From Anthoceros angustus (Eukaryota > Streptophyta > Anthocerotopsida > Anthocerotales > Anthocerotaceae): a stretch of DNA of 64,000 nucleotides. The notes beneath the pieces are model-generated. The model was not told the origin of the DNA, did not search any database, and was given only the letters and a program-made list of their open reading frames with translations. The DNA lies in NCBI GenBank assembly GCA_010909165.1, contig MU008155.1, positions 682,001-746,000 of the forward strand, given 5' to 3'. A program made the translations under genes and the position numbers. The number at the start of each line of letters is the position of its first letter. Position 1 is the first letter of the stretch. This document shows positions 12,199 through 24,200 of the stretch, one piece after another.

Positions 12199-12352
12199 TG
12201 GAGTGGGACGTAATCAGGAGGTCCTGGAGTGGGCCGCAATCAAAAGGTCGGACCATCTATAGCGAGTCGATTCTACATACAATCTATTTTAAGTGCGGGC
12301 ATCAGTGGGACGCAATCAAGAGCAGAAGTGGGGCGCAATTAAGAGGTGGGAG
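12199..12352. repeat. Degenerate short repeats (gtgggacgcaatcaagag type)
   Basis: Four imperfect copies of a roughly 20-bp motif, near 12202, 12230, 12307 and 12329, read approximately agtgggrcgcaatcaagagg. They are irregularly spaced, so this is a decayed tandem or nested repeat rather than a clean satellite. Confidence 0.65.
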
Positions 12353-12514
12353 TCGTGGCGTGACGGGTGGCTCTGCGTCCCCGAGGAGCCGTTTGAGTGG
12401 GCCCTGTATTAAAATAGACAAAGGTACAAAAGACACAGCTGCACTTATGTACTCTTTCGTGCGAGCTGGCAGCCTGCATGTGTAAGCAAGTTTCCCACAG
12501 TCACATGAGTACGG

Positions 12515-12730
12515 GTACGTTGCTACCTACCGCCTCGCATCCACTCACCGTGCACTGTGTATGAGACCGGACGCTTACCTACCTAAACAAGCTTGTAGTC
12601 CACAGAGCCACATTGGTACGCCCCTACCTACCGTCACCCATCGATGGACTCAGAGCGCACTATGGATGAAACCGGAAGCTTACTTAGCGTACGTTGCTGC
12701 CAACCCTCACCCATCCACTTAGTGCGTACC
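12515..12730. repeat. Degenerate 75-100-bp tandem repeat
   Basis: Three successive blocks begin gtacgttgctacctacc, gtacgcccctacctacc and gtacgttgctgccaaccc, followed by a catccactca or similar stretch. In the first two blocks gatgaaaccgga or gagaccggac follows. The units differ in length and sequence. Confidence 0.6.
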
Positions 12731-12889
12731 TTGGCTTCCACCGGACACACTTGGTGCAGGACAAATACACGCCACAAAATAAATGAAGCCACCTGGACAT
12801 TCGAATGCACTTGGACACTTACATGCGTACCCCGGGCACACTTAGATGCATCTCGGGACACAAGACACCTGGTAATTAGCACGTACACG

Positions 12890-13080
12890 TCATCTATTAT
12901 TTAATAATATATTAATCTTATATTAGACTTATTATTTAGCACTCAAAAACTGATTATTAGCAATGAGCCACATATGAGCAATAAGCACGATAATTATTAA
13001 TTACTTCTATACCAAGCACACATGCAGCATCCAGGATTGACCAGATCAACCACTCATATATATATATCATATAGGTTTGA
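12890..13080. other. AT-rich stretch
   Basis: A block of about 190 bp is dominated by A and T, with tta/taat motifs and a short TA run near 13055. It contrasts with the roughly balanced composition on both sides. No gene; possibly a matrix-attachment-like or transposon-derived remnant. Confidence 0.5.
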
Positions 13081-14127
13081 TAGAACATTCATATCGGTGA
13101 GTCAAGTTCACAGGGAATAATCGACAAAGCAAGACGAAGCCCACTGCCCATGTTGAAGGCAAGGATTGGGAGTGAGTTCCGGTGTGTGTGTGAGTTGTCG
13201 AGTGGCGTGATGATTGAGTGTAAAGCGACAAAGAGACCAGCAGCTGGGCAACTCCATTCGCCGGTGAGATTCGGCGATGATCCAAGCCCAAGCACATCTG
13301 GGAGGCCGCGACCGCTGGTCGCGGGCCGCGGTCTCCCAAGCATCGCGATGCGATTTTTGTATTATTTCGCCTGTCGACTGCACAAGGGTAATGGAATGGC
13401 CCCGGGGGCCAGGAGACCGACGGTCAAGGGTCATCAGGACCTGACAGACTCCTCCCTCGATTCGGCTCCTCTGCCATTCGTTCATGCAGGGCATCGGGTT
13501 CGGCCGGTCAATAGGGGGCTGTTGGATGGATCCACGCCTTCTCGGTACTGCATATAGGGCACAGCTGGCACGCGCCACGACATACGATATACGTCGAGTG
13601 GTCGAGAAGAATGTGTATCTGCCTCCGACGCGTTCACACAGGCTGGACCGCCGACGGGGGACAGCGTGTACACCAAACTGCAGAAAGCATGTATCTACGC
13701 ATCTGACAAAACTGCACGCCAATGGGTAACGTCGAGCCACCGACACCAACGAAGGCGTGTGTCTCCCTGCATGATCACACCACGCCACACCTTGCCTGCC
13801 ATCCGAATGTCTATCTCCTTCCACCGCCCGGCGATGGTAACTCTTCCTCTCCAGTTTCCAGTCCGCTACCACGAGTACCGCACTCTGCGTTGTAAACGTC
13901 AAGTAAAACACTGCAGGACGAGGAACGGGAAACGAGGAAGCAGAAATCCCACAGGGGATGAGGAAGAGGAAGATGTGTGATGCATGCATCCTTACCGGAC
14001 CAGGCGGGGCCGGGTCAGACTTCCCACCATGCCACCTTCTCCGAGCCCGCGCGAACTCCCTCGAAATCGGGGTAATTGCAGGAGGCAAACAAGTTGATCT
14101 TGGACTCGGCACGTCCTCCAAGATCGG
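13081..14127. other. Spacer downstream of the PPR5-like gene
   Basis: One minus-strand open frame of 337 codons spans much of this stretch (13108-14121) but has no recognisable domain or repeat and overlaps open frames on the other strand. I see no splice-consistent extension. It most likely holds the 3' UTR of the PPR gene and non-coding DNA. Confidence 0.4.
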
Positions 14128-16137
14128 CTAGCATGCTCCCGGCTGAACCAGATCTGACTCACCTGCCAGCAAGCCATGCAAGGAGGGAGCGGATCCGAGT
14201 CCTGACAAGCCAGGGTTCTCATCCGGATCTGGTTCTGGTTCTGGTTCTGGTTCCGGTTCCGGTTCCGGTTCCGGTTCCGGTTCGTCACCACTGCTGGACC
14301 AGGGATCCTCCACAGGGCCCTTCTTGCTGCCAGCCTCCGATCGTCCCTCGTCCTGCTTCTTCTCTGCAGATCCGGCAGACGGAGAGGAATTCCTCTCCTT
14401 GGCGTAGGTTTGCAGCAGATCCAGCAGCACCGGCCTGTCCACGCGGATGCCGCTCTTCTCCATCTTCCTCAGCAACCGGTCGATGTCCGCGCTGCGGCCA
14501 GCCACGGCGTAGGACTTGAGGACGACGTTGTAGAGCGTGTCCTCCGCCAGCCACGGCGCCAGCAGGGGATCCCGCAGGAGCTTCTCGGCCGAGTCCGCCT
14601 CCCCGCGCTCGCACATGGCCTCCAGCACGAACCTGCAGGCGGAGTAGGAGGGCCTGAGGTCGGCGGCGCGCATGGCGTCCAGGCATTCTTGCACGCTCTG
14701 GAAGGCGCCCGCCTTGGAGTAGGCCGCCAGCATGCACTCGAAGGTGGAGGAGGTCGGGGCCAGGCCCGCGTCGATGAGCTTCTCCGCCACCACTTCCATC
14801 TCCTCCAGCTTTCCTGCCTGCCCGTACGCGTGGATGAGGGAGTTGAATGTCCTGACGTCCGCCGGGGTCTGCTTGGACTGCATCATCCGCCGCAGCAGCT
14901 TCTCCGCCTTGTCGAAGTGCCCGGCCTTGCCGTAAGCGTGGATGAGGCAGTTGAGGGTCACCTTGTCCGCTTTCAGCTTCCTGGCCCGCATCAGGTCGTA
15001 GGTCTGCTCCATCCTCTCCAGCTGCCCCAGCTTCCCGTATGCCGAGATGATCCCGTTGTAAGTGTACATGTTGGGAGCCAGCTGCATCGCCTCGGCCTCG
15101 GCCAGGAGGGAGTTCACCCGCTCCACGTCCCCCGCCTGGGCGAAGGCCTTGGTGAGAGTGTTGTACGTCACGATGCTTGGCTGCGACTGCTTCCTCTCCT
15201 TCATGCTCTGCAGCATGCTCAGTGCCTTGTCCAGGCTGCCGGGGATGTCCGTCATGGCCACCTGCATGCAATCCTTGCACCCCTCAGGAACATCCATTTT
15301 TCCCTTTCCTTGCCTCCTCCTCGGACCGACACCTGGGGTTGGAGATGGGAAGGAGCCCTGACCTGTGCAGCGATGAGGGCGTTGTACATGGACGTGCTAG
15401 GACGCAGCCCCTTGCGCTTCATCTCGGCGAAGAGCCACATGGCCAGCCTCAGCTGCTTCTCCTTGCCCATGATGGAAATCATCTTGGAGTAGTACGCATT
15501 GTCCGGCTTGTACCACTTTTGCAGCTGCATCCATCTGAAGATCTGTGCTACACAGACAACACAATCACCCAACAAGTCAGACATGGAAGCAAGCAACATG
15601 ACAAGACACACTCACCCCAACAAATCAGACATGGAAGCAAGCAAGGAAGCAAGCAACATGACAAGCCACACTGATGTGCAAACACACCTCGAGAGCCAGA
15701 AGCCATCGCCGCTGCTCCCCGACGGCGTCCAGAACCAAGAACCAGTCCTGGGGCTTGATGAAGGCGCCCTTGCGCATGAGCACCTCCTGGACATTGGCGC
15801 CCTCCTTTTGCACGGCGTCCAGGACCTTCTTCACCGCCACCTGCGGCACTTCCGGCGGCCGGTTCTTCCATAGCTTCTGTCGGGCGGCTCGGACGAGGCA
15901 TCGGCGGGAGGGAGCGGGGAGGGAATGGCACCGCCCTGCTGCAACACCCACAGGTGATCCCCAAACCTGGGACTTGAGCCGCAGCTCTAGCGCTCCTCCG
16001 GGGCGGGGGTCGGCCCAGCTGCGATGCCCCAAGGCGGCAACAGGAGCAGCATGGCCGCAGCAGGCCATGGCATCGTCTCTCTCAGACCGCCATCCCGGTA
16101 TCTTCCAAATGCTCCGTCCCAAATGCAGCCACGCCAC
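14128..16137 (-). CDS. PPR5: P-class PPR protein, PPR5/EMB2453-like (chloroplast)
   Basis: Three exons join in phase 0: 16137-15688, 15542-15363 and 15261-14128, giving about 587 residues. After a presumed transit peptide come about nine P-type PPR motifs of 35 residues, for example SIVTYNTLTKAFAQAGDVER and NMYTYNGIISAYGKLGQLER. The sequence parallels maize PPR5 / Arabidopsis EMB2453 along its length: the IFRWMQ..WY.PDN..YSK segment, MGK..Q.R.AMWLF.EM, and the final MEK.GI....R...L. That family binds and stabilises the unspliced chloroplast trnG-UCC precursor and aids its group II intron splicing. Its start could be 16137 or Met24 at 16068, which begins MACCGHAAP and looks more like a plastid leader. 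The C-terminus carries an acidic EP-dipeptide run not expected in the family. The gene shares a short divergent promoter with the FGGY kinase. Confidence 0.85.
14221..14286. repeat. Hexanucleotide repeat encoding an EP run
   Basis: About ten copies of ggttctggttcc-type hexamers, read on the minus strand as Glu-Pro repeats, lie in the last exon of the PPR5-like gene. The two halves differ by a consistent third-position change (ggttct versus ggttcc), suggesting expansion in two phases. Confidence 0.9.
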
Positions 16138-16325
16138 GCCGCACTCCTGCTGCTGCTGCTCCTGCTGATTAGTCGAGACTCGAGTTGCGGGAAGCAGAAG
16201 CTTCTGAAGTTGGAGGAGACGTTTTACTGTGGGCCGGAAGGGAATGCGTGGGAGCAGCGGTCTGGGCTCGGATGTTGGGCAATTGGTCGCGTGAGCCTGG
16301 CCGCTAGCGACTCGGCACCAGCGTC
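16138..16325. promoter_or_regulatory. Compact divergent promoter
   Basis: Only 188 bp separate the first possible start codons of the PPR5-like gene (-) and the FGGY kinase (+). Both promoters and 5' leaders must share this space, or overlap the first exons. No clear TATA box is visible, as is common for plant housekeeping genes. Confidence 0.6.
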
Positions 16326-19300
16326 ATGGACTTCTCCAGATCCCGATCTGCCTCCTACGCCAGATCCTCCTCTCTCGCCGACCCCGTGGCGCAGGCTCCC
16401 GCTGTCTTGCGATCGCTCTACCTGGGCGTCGACGTGGGCACTGGCAGCGCGCGTGCAGGTTCGCGCTCGGGCTTGCCCTCTCAATTCCGCCTCCACACCT
16501 GCCTGCAATGCAATTCTGGCTCTGAGAGCGCGGAGGACAAGCATGCGTTGCAGCAGCTGAGAGTGTGGTGAACGCAGGGGTGTTTGATGCGGAAGGGAGG
16601 CTGCTGGGGACTTCCAGCAGTCCTATCCAAATCTGGAAAGAAGGCGACTGCGTTGAGGTGTGTTGCTGCTGGAGCTCACGCAGGCAGGCTTGAGGCTGTC
16701 GGGGTGTGAGGGTGACGGGTGCCTGACTGTCTGTGTTGGGTGCAGCAATCCTCCACGGACATATGGCATGCAATCTGTGCTGCTGTGAGAGGAGTGTGTG
16801 GCAAGGCAGCTGTGGGTGCAGCAGACATCAAAGGCATAGGCTTTGCTGCTACCTGCTCCCTGGGTGCGTAGCCTTGTTGTTGTGGATGAGTGTACGTACC
16901 TTCGATTATGGCTCTCCTTGCAACCGCAATTGGACATGTGCGCTCTCCTGTTTTCTTGCAGTTGCGTTGGGAGCAGACGACTCCCCTGTCACCGTGTCTT
17001 GGAGTGGTGATACAAGGCGGAATGTGATTGTGTGGATGGACCACCGGGCTGTGGAGCAGACAGACCGCATAAATGCTACCCGCTCACCTGTCTTGCAATT
17101 TGTGGGCGGAGCCCTGTCGCCTGAGATGCAGCCGCCAAAGGTAGGTCAGTGATGGGGAATTCTAACTGTTCTTCAGAGTGGATCCCTGCTTCAAGTCCGC
17201 ACTGTTGTATCCATGGCTCTGGGTTTGATCCACATCATCGTGCATGCAGCTGCTGTGGGTGAAAGAGAACCTGCCACAGAGCTGGGCTGTCGCTTTTCGG
17301 TGGATGGATTTGAGCGATTGGCTTACTTACAGGTTCCTCTTTCAATGTGTCTCCACTCCTATTGCACTTCACCTGCAGCCATGCCGTTTGGCTAAAGTTT
17401 GGGAGTCACTAATGCTTGCACTCTTCAGGGCCACAGGGGATGACACTCGGAGCTTGTGCACAGCTGTTTGCAAGTGGACCTACATGGGGCATGCACACTT
17501 AGAGCAGATGGATAGCGAAGACTCTGCAGCTATGCAAGCGTGTGGTTGGGATGACGTTTTCTGGCAAGAAGTAGGTCTTGGTGAACTTGTTGAAGGCCGT
17601 TACACTAAAATAGGTAGGTTTCTACATATCTATGCATAGCAGACTCCTCAACTGGGATAGTTGTTAGGGCGTCACCTGCATGGAGATGCTCCTTCTTCTT
17701 GTGAAATGTATGGTACAGGGAGATTCTAACCGTGTGAATATGCCTCCTCTGTGTGTCAGGAAGAAACTTAGCCTTTCCAGGTCATCCATTGGGTCTTGGT
17801 CTCACTCGTTTAGCTGCACAGGTAACAAGTGACATCCGGGTGGTCTTTTTCTTGAAGATAGCTTCATGGTCAACACTTCCACCATTGAATAACCCAAGAT
17901 GACATACTCTTGCCTTCACCATGGCATGTGGTCTTCTTCTGTGACAGCTAGTTAGTTGCCACTTGAACATAACATATCGGTCTCATCCTACTTTTGCAAA
18001 CGCATTGGTGGTACGTAGGTTGTGGTACTTCCCTAGGTGCTGACAACATGGTGTATGGGTGTGCAGGAGCTTGGTCTACTCGAAGGGACGCCTGTTGCAA
18101 CTGCGCTGATTGATGCCCATGCTGGCGGAGTCGGAGTTATGGAAAGCATCTCTCCTGGAGTAGCTCAGCAGTTGCAAACATCAGTTTTGCGTTCACAGAG
18201 TGTTGAAGTGGCGGAATTGCCACAGGAGTCAAACCCAGCGTACAGTGCTTCTGAAGACTCCAGTGTCACATCTGAAATTACTGATGGGGTGAAGGCCCCA
18301 AGTGAACCTATAAAGACTATAAAGATGCGTGTGCACTTCGGTGATGAGGTGGAGACTCCTTCAGTGGAAGATATCTCAGAATATGAAGCGCTGGATCCAA
18401 ATGAGGCACTGTGCCACAGAATGGTGCTAGTGTGTGGAACATCCACATGCCATATGGCACTGTCTCAAAAAAAAGTCTTCATTCCTGGTGTGTGGGGGCC
18501 ATATTGGTCAGGTAAGCGAACGGTTGTACTCCCTTGGAATAGAGACATTGTCACTGTAGCTCATCTTACCCACTGCACTGGAGTTCGTTTGCAGCAATGG
18601 TTCCAGAGTTTTGGTTGACTGAAGGAGGTCAAAGTGCAACGGGTGCTCTACTAGATTACCTTGTGGATAATCACGTGGCTGCCCCAACTCTTGCAAACCG
18701 TGCAGCTTCTCAAAGTGGGTGAAGTTCGTTGGTTGTTGCTTTTCACTTTAGATATATAAGGGTTTGCTGCTGATGCGCACCTGTTTAATGACAGAAATAT
18801 CAATATTTGAGCTGCTCAACAATATCCTGGAGAAAATCGCTTCCAATCCCGAGGTGCCCTTCCTAGCAGCATTGACAAGAGATCTGCACGTACTCCCAGA
18901 TTTTCATGGCAACAGGTGATCTTTGGCCAACAAGCTATCACCATCTTTACAGATACGTTGCTTCCCTGTCCAGGGATAATGTTCCTTCTGCTCATGTTAG
19001 GTCTCCAAGGGCAGATCCAAGAGCCAAGGGCGTGATTACAGGGCTTAACCTTGACGGCAGTGAAGCAAATCTTGCACTTCTCTACCTTGCCGCTGTGCAG
19101 AGCATCGCATATGGAACTCGTCAAATTGTTGAACACTGTAATGCCCATGGATTGCAGGTGATATCACCGCCTTTGGACATTCTATTAGGTTTATTTCAGT
19201 TGATCAGTAGGGATTTGATTTTGGTCGGAAAGCTTGTACAAAGTAATATGTTGTCCTTGGATGCATTTTGCAGATCGACACTCTGCTGGCTTGTGGGGGG

Positions 19301-19834
19301 CTTTCCAAGAACAAACTGTTTCTGCAGTCACATGCTGACATCATCAGTGAGTCGCTGCATCATATGCATACCAATAAGTTTTACTCCTACATGGTTGCTA
19401 GACTTGCTCCTAGCGTCGTCTCCTATTGTACTGGTAAATCGCTCCTTGTGTGGTACAACCTGAATCTTGAATTGTGCTGCCCTATTTGTCTATTCAGGTT
19501 GTCCAGTAGTCTTGCCAAGGGAAAACGAGTCCGTTCTCCTAGGTTCTGCCATCCTTGGAGCTGTTGCAGCGAAGCGATATGTGAGCGTGCATGAGGCAAT
19601 GCGAGCGATGAATGCCCCCGGCATGGTATGGAATCTTACTCTGTGCCGTTAGCTTTGCAGGACTTATTCAGGGGAGGGTGCAATACTGACGGAAGACTTC
19701 GCGTGTATCAGATTGTGGAGCCTAATCTTGATGAACGAGTGAGAAAGTATCACGACGCAAAATATGCCATCTTCCTTTCACTGTATGAGCAACAGCGATC
19801 TTACTTCAATACAATGGCAGAAGCGCTAGCGTGA
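16326..19834 (+). CDS. FGGY-family carbohydrate kinase (D-ribulokinase-like)
   Basis: This enzyme family transfers phosphate from ATP to a sugar; the plant and yeast YDR109C branch acts on D-ribulose (known of the family). Fourteen exons fit in phase: 16326-16458, 16578-16657, 16746-16863, 16962-17140, 17250-17332, 17429-17613, 17760-17821, 18067-18511, 18595-18714, 18795-18915, 19001-19157, 19274-19346, 19498-19625 and 19661-19834, giving 685 residues. Family signatures: [15 protein letters not shown] (N-terminal phosphate loop), [109 protein letters not shown] and the [17 protein letters not shown] terminus. Exon 8 carries an acidic insertion of about 86 residues that usual family members lack or have much shorter. 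The protein begins with a Ser/Arg-rich stretch; a transit peptide is possible but unproven. Confidence 0.93.
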
Positions 19835-20422
19835 CCTAGTGGTTTCAGTGAAACTTGTGAAACGACTTTAGCGCGGAGGCAGAGGTTCTGATCTTTGGAG
19901 ACTTTGGTTGAGAATCTATCAGAGGCTTTGGTTGGCCATGAGCTTTTAGCCTTCCTCAATTGAGGTCATAGTATCACGTAGAAAATTTCCGACACATTTG
20001 ACCCAGGTGGGAGACAGTGAAAAGAAGCTTTCATTCTGTCATGCGCAAGGAGTGTCAATTGCAGCTGCAATACTTTATGCCCACCTCACTACTCTGCGAC
20101 ATAAGTAGCATCTTGCTATCGCGGATTTGTAATAAATTTAAATCGTCGTGTCCAGCACCTCTTCCACGGGAAAAAGCCATTAAACTTCCACTCAGCTCAT
20201 CTAGTGTACAGGTATCTGGAGTGTCAAACCTAGCAGAAGCAGCAAGAATTTTTACAGCTTGAACCCTCTTGTTTCTGACCTTGTCCGACGTGCGCCGAAG
20301 GAAATGCCTGCCAAACCATAAGTCCGTCTGCCGCCGGCACCTGGTCGAGACTACCAAATCTGCACCTACTCCAGAAACATACGGCCCTTGGCTAGGAGAG
20401 TTCTACAACCTAGCCGAACGAG
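19835..20422. other. Convergent 3' spacer
   Basis: This 590-bp stretch lies between the stop of the FGGY kinase (+) and the stop of BUD31 (-). It should hold both 3' UTRs. No coding potential was recognised. Confidence 0.5.
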
Positions 20423-20860
20423 TCAGTCCCCACTAGCACATCCTTTACATCCGCAGTGAACGCACTCTATCACCTTCTCCTCTCTCAAATGCTTGGGAAC
20501 CCGGCACACGCAGGTAGTCCCAAAGTTGGTGTCTCGTGGCTGGATGCAGCGCAGGCAGCAAAGGCGCTCGTAGCCTGGTTTCTTCCACTTTGCAATCAGT
20601 CCCTTGTCTGCATAGCCCTGCTCCACGCAAAACTCGAAGAGCTCCTGTGAGATGGCCGCCCGCCTGTAATACAGGTCGAAGATGTATCTGCTCTTCTGGT
20701 GCGCTATCTTAAAAATTGGCCACAGCGCCTCGCACCTCCGCTTCCCATCATGCGAATCATTCTCAGCTTCCCGCATCTTGCCTTCCAGATCCCGCAGCGT
20801 GGGCTCGATCAGCTCCCATCCTTCTGGATACCGCGTACGACTCGTTCGAACCTTCGGCAT
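20423..20860 (-). CDS. BUD31: BUD31/G10 homologue, spliceosome protein
   Basis: BUD31 is a small, highly conserved nuclear protein of the activated spliceosome; it binds near the U2/U6/U5 core and helps first-step splicing. The single coding exon gives 145 residues, the normal length. Landmarks in order: [21 protein letters not shown], the helix [53 protein letters not shown] and the Cys-rich zinc end [12 protein letters not shown] to [13 protein letters not shown]. The whole frame reads without a break and ends in the expected place. An intron in the 5' UTR is possible but cannot be shown. Confidence 0.97.
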   Translation of the reverse strand: MPKVRTSRTRYPEGWELIEPTLRDLEGKMREAENDSHDGKRRCEALWPIFKIAHQKSRYIFDLYYRRAAISQELFEFCVEQGYADKGLIAKWKKPGYERLCCLRCIQPRDTNFGTTCVCRVPKHLREEKVIECVHCGCKGCASGD

Positions 20861-21246
20861 GGCGTTCCGCGCTCAGCTCCGGTAGTCGCTCGAGGTGGAA
20901 AGGAAAGCGGCGGCTTCTCGTCTTAGAAATGCCAACCCCGGCTTGTCTACATATAGGTATGTAATCACCGGTTCTTTCTGGAGCGTTTCATCGTGTTTTT
21001 CAAAATTTAGATATTTTGCAACCGAGCACACATATATCGATAGGTGGTGCATATTTTCTAACCTTTGTCCCTAATTCTGTTTCAGTCTGCTGGGAAGATG
21101 GAGGCTGTGTGCACCAACCAGCACACCCACGGCCACAATGGCCTCAAGGGAGTTGTAGGGTCACGATGACCTAATTGTATATCCACAGCAGCCAAATCAT
21201 ACGTGAGCGATGTGGGTCGTTGCAGAAGACTTGATTGGGCATTGCT
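20861..21246. other. BUD31 upstream region and PPR 3' region
   Basis: This 386-bp spacer lies between the start of BUD31 and the stop of the large PPR gene, both on the minus strand. It should hold the BUD31 promoter and the PPR 3' UTR. One very short plus-strand frame near 21098 has no recognisable family. Confidence 0.5.
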
Positions 21247-24200
21247 TCACTGCTGGGATGCTATTTTGTCCCCAACAAAAAAGCAATGCACTACTCCGCC
21301 CATGTCTGTCCACCAGCTCTGGCCAGGCTGCTTCCATGCCCTCATTCGTACTCTCCTCGCCTGCATTTCCTGTGCCTGCTCCCACATCTGGGCACCTCTG
21401 TATATGTTTGACATCATGACATATGCCGCTGCATCCTTCTTGTCTAGCGTCACTGCTTCATCGAAAGCATGGCGTCCCACCTCCACATTGCTCCACTTAC
21501 TGCAAGCACTCAAGAGAGTGTGCCAAACTGAAGCACCAGGCAGGACAGGCATTGTCCTTACTAAAGCCAGTGCCTCGTCCAGTTGTCCTGCACGACCCAG
21601 GAGATCCACCATGCATGAGTAGTGATCTGTCCTGGGAGTGATGCCATGGTGTGCGGGCATAGCCTCAAAGTACTCTCGTCCCTTGTTTACGAGACCCGTA
21701 TGACTGCATACTGTTAGTACACTGAGGAATGTGACATCGTCTGGCTGTATGCCATCCTGTCTCATTTTGAGAACAAGGTCAAAGACGTCTTCACTCTCTC
21801 CTTGACGAGTGTATCCAGCTATCAGCGCATTCCAGATTACAGCATCTTTTTCGGGCAATGCCTCAAACACCAGCTGTGCATCAACCATGCTGCCACACTT
21901 TCCGTACATATTTATCAAACCGCCGGCTACAAGCATATCCCCTTCAAGCTCTTGTTCTTTAATCTGTGCATGAAGCTGCCTTCCCACATGCAAAGCTGCC
22001 ATACCGGCACATGCCTGAAGGAGGCTCACAAATGTCACGGAATTGGGTGCAACAAGGCCTTCTTCTTGCATAGCCTTGTACAGGCTGAGGGCTTCTGGCC
22101 CAAAGCCCTGCTGAGAATATCCAGCTATCATGACACTCCACGTCACAACATTTTTATCATGAAGTTCGTCAAACACGCTGCGGGCGCTCTTTAGGCTGCC
22201 GCATTTTACATACATGTTTACCACACTGCCGGCAACAAACACATCAGCCTCAAGCCCTAGTTCTCTAATCTGTGCATGAAGCTGTTTTCCCCTGTCCAAG
22301 CCCAGGGTGCCCACACTTGCACATGCCTGCAGAAGGGACACCAATGTCACAGAATCGGATGCAGCCATGCCTCTTTCTTGCATAGCCTGGTAAAGACAAA
22401 GCGCTTCCTGCCCCATGGCCTGCTGAGAATATCCTGCAATCATAGCATTCCAAGTCACCACATCTTTCTGAACAAGGCCTTCAAACACACCCTGAGCATC
22501 CTCTAAGCTGCCACACTTCGCATACATGCTTACCAAGCTGTTGGCAACAAACACATCAGCCTCAAGCCCTTGTTCTCTAGTTTGTGCATGAAGCTGCTTT
22601 CCCTTTTCCAGAGCCAGGGTGCCTACACTTGCACATGCCTGCAAGAGCGAGACAAATGTCACAGAATCGGGTGCAGCAATGCCCTCTTCTTGCATAGCAC
22701 AGTAGAGATGGAGGGCCTCCTGCCCCAAGTTCTGCTGGGAATATCCTGCTATCATGGCACTCCATGTCACTGCATCTTTTCTACCAAGTCCATCGAAAAC
22801 GGTCCTGGCGTCCTGTAGGCTGCCACACTTTGCGTACATGCTTACCACACTGCTGCCTACAAAGATATCTGCTTCAAGTCCTTGTCCGATAATTTGTGTG
22901 TGAATCTGCTTTCCCTTCTCCAAAGCCGGGGGGCCCAAACAAGCACAGGCCTGCAGGAGACACACAAACGTCACAGAATCCGGTGCAACGATGGCTTCTT
23001 CTTGCATAGCATCATAAACACAAAGGGCTTGCTGCCCCATTCCGTGCTGGAAATATCCTGCTATCATGGCGTTCCAAGTCACCACGTCTTTTTGAGCAAG
23101 TCCATGAAACACACCACGCGCACCCTCCAGGCTGCCACACTTAGCATACATGTTTACTAAACTGTTGGCTACAAGGACGTCCGAGTGAAGCCCATTTCCT
23201 CTAATTTCTGCATGGAGCTGCTTACCGTTCTCCAATGCTGGGGCGCCCACACTTGCACAAGCCTGCAAGAGGCACACAAATGTCACAGAACTGGGTGTAA
23301 CAATGCCTTCTTCACGCATTGCCCTGTAAAGATGGAGGGCTTTCTCTCCCATGCGTTGCTTGGAATATCCTGCTATCATAGCATTCCAAGTCTCTACATT
23401 CTTTTTAGCAATTCTGTCAAACACATTCCGGGCATCCTCCAAGCTGCCACACTTTGCATACATGTTTACCAAGCTGCTGGCTACAAACACATCAAGCTCA
23501 AGCCCTTGTTCTCCAATTTGGGCATGGAGCTGCTTTCCCTTTTCCAAAGCCAGGATGCCCACACTTGCACATGCCTGCAGGAGAGAGACAAATGTCACAG
23601 AATCCGATGCAGCCAACCCTTCTTCTTGCATAGCATGGTAAAGACGAAGGGCTTCCTGCCCCATGCCTTGCTGGGAATACCCTGCTATCATAGCATTCCA
23701 AGTCACCACATTTTTCTTGTCAAGGCCGTCAAAAACTCTTCGAGACTCTTCCAAGCTGCCACACTTCGCATACATGTCCACCAAACAACTAGAAACAAAC
23801 AAATTACGCTCAAGGCCACTAGCCAATAGATCAGCATGCACTTGTTGCCCAGATTTCAAGTCTGCTCCCCTTGCACAAGCCTGAAGTGCTGCTACAAACA
23901 CATAGCCGTCTGGCTTCACACCTGACCTGCGCATTCGATAATACAGTTCTATTGCCTCCTTATCCTGTCCATGTTTAACATGCGCAGAGATTATGGCAGA
24001 CCACGTGAAGGCATCTGGTGTGGCAACCATGAGGAAAACATCCAAAGCTTCTTGCAACCTGGCGTGAGAAGAATACATTCGCAGGATGTGGTTGCACAGG
24101 AACGTGTCCGACTCATACCCCTTCTTCACAGTCAGAGCATGAACTAGGCGACCCAGAGGCAGATCCTTCTTAGCCACACACTCCTTCAGGACCGCGTAAA

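Noticed and set aside
13108-14121. 337-codon minus-strand frame next to the PPR5-like gene
   Set aside because: No domain, no repeat structure, no splice-consistent neighbours, and competing frames on the other strand. I cannot support it as a gene.
14285-15492. Second long minus-strand frame (331 codons) and a plus-strand frame (360 codons) over the PPR5-like gene
   Set aside because: Both are alternative-frame shadows. The accepted frame shows regular 35-residue PPR motifs and joins upstream exons in phase.
18991-19001. Upstream acceptor at about 18974 for exon 11 of the FGGY kinase
   Set aside because: It would also keep frame but adds residues between FHGNR and SPRADP. The acceptor ending at 19000 gives the uninterrupted [15 protein letters not shown] family motif.
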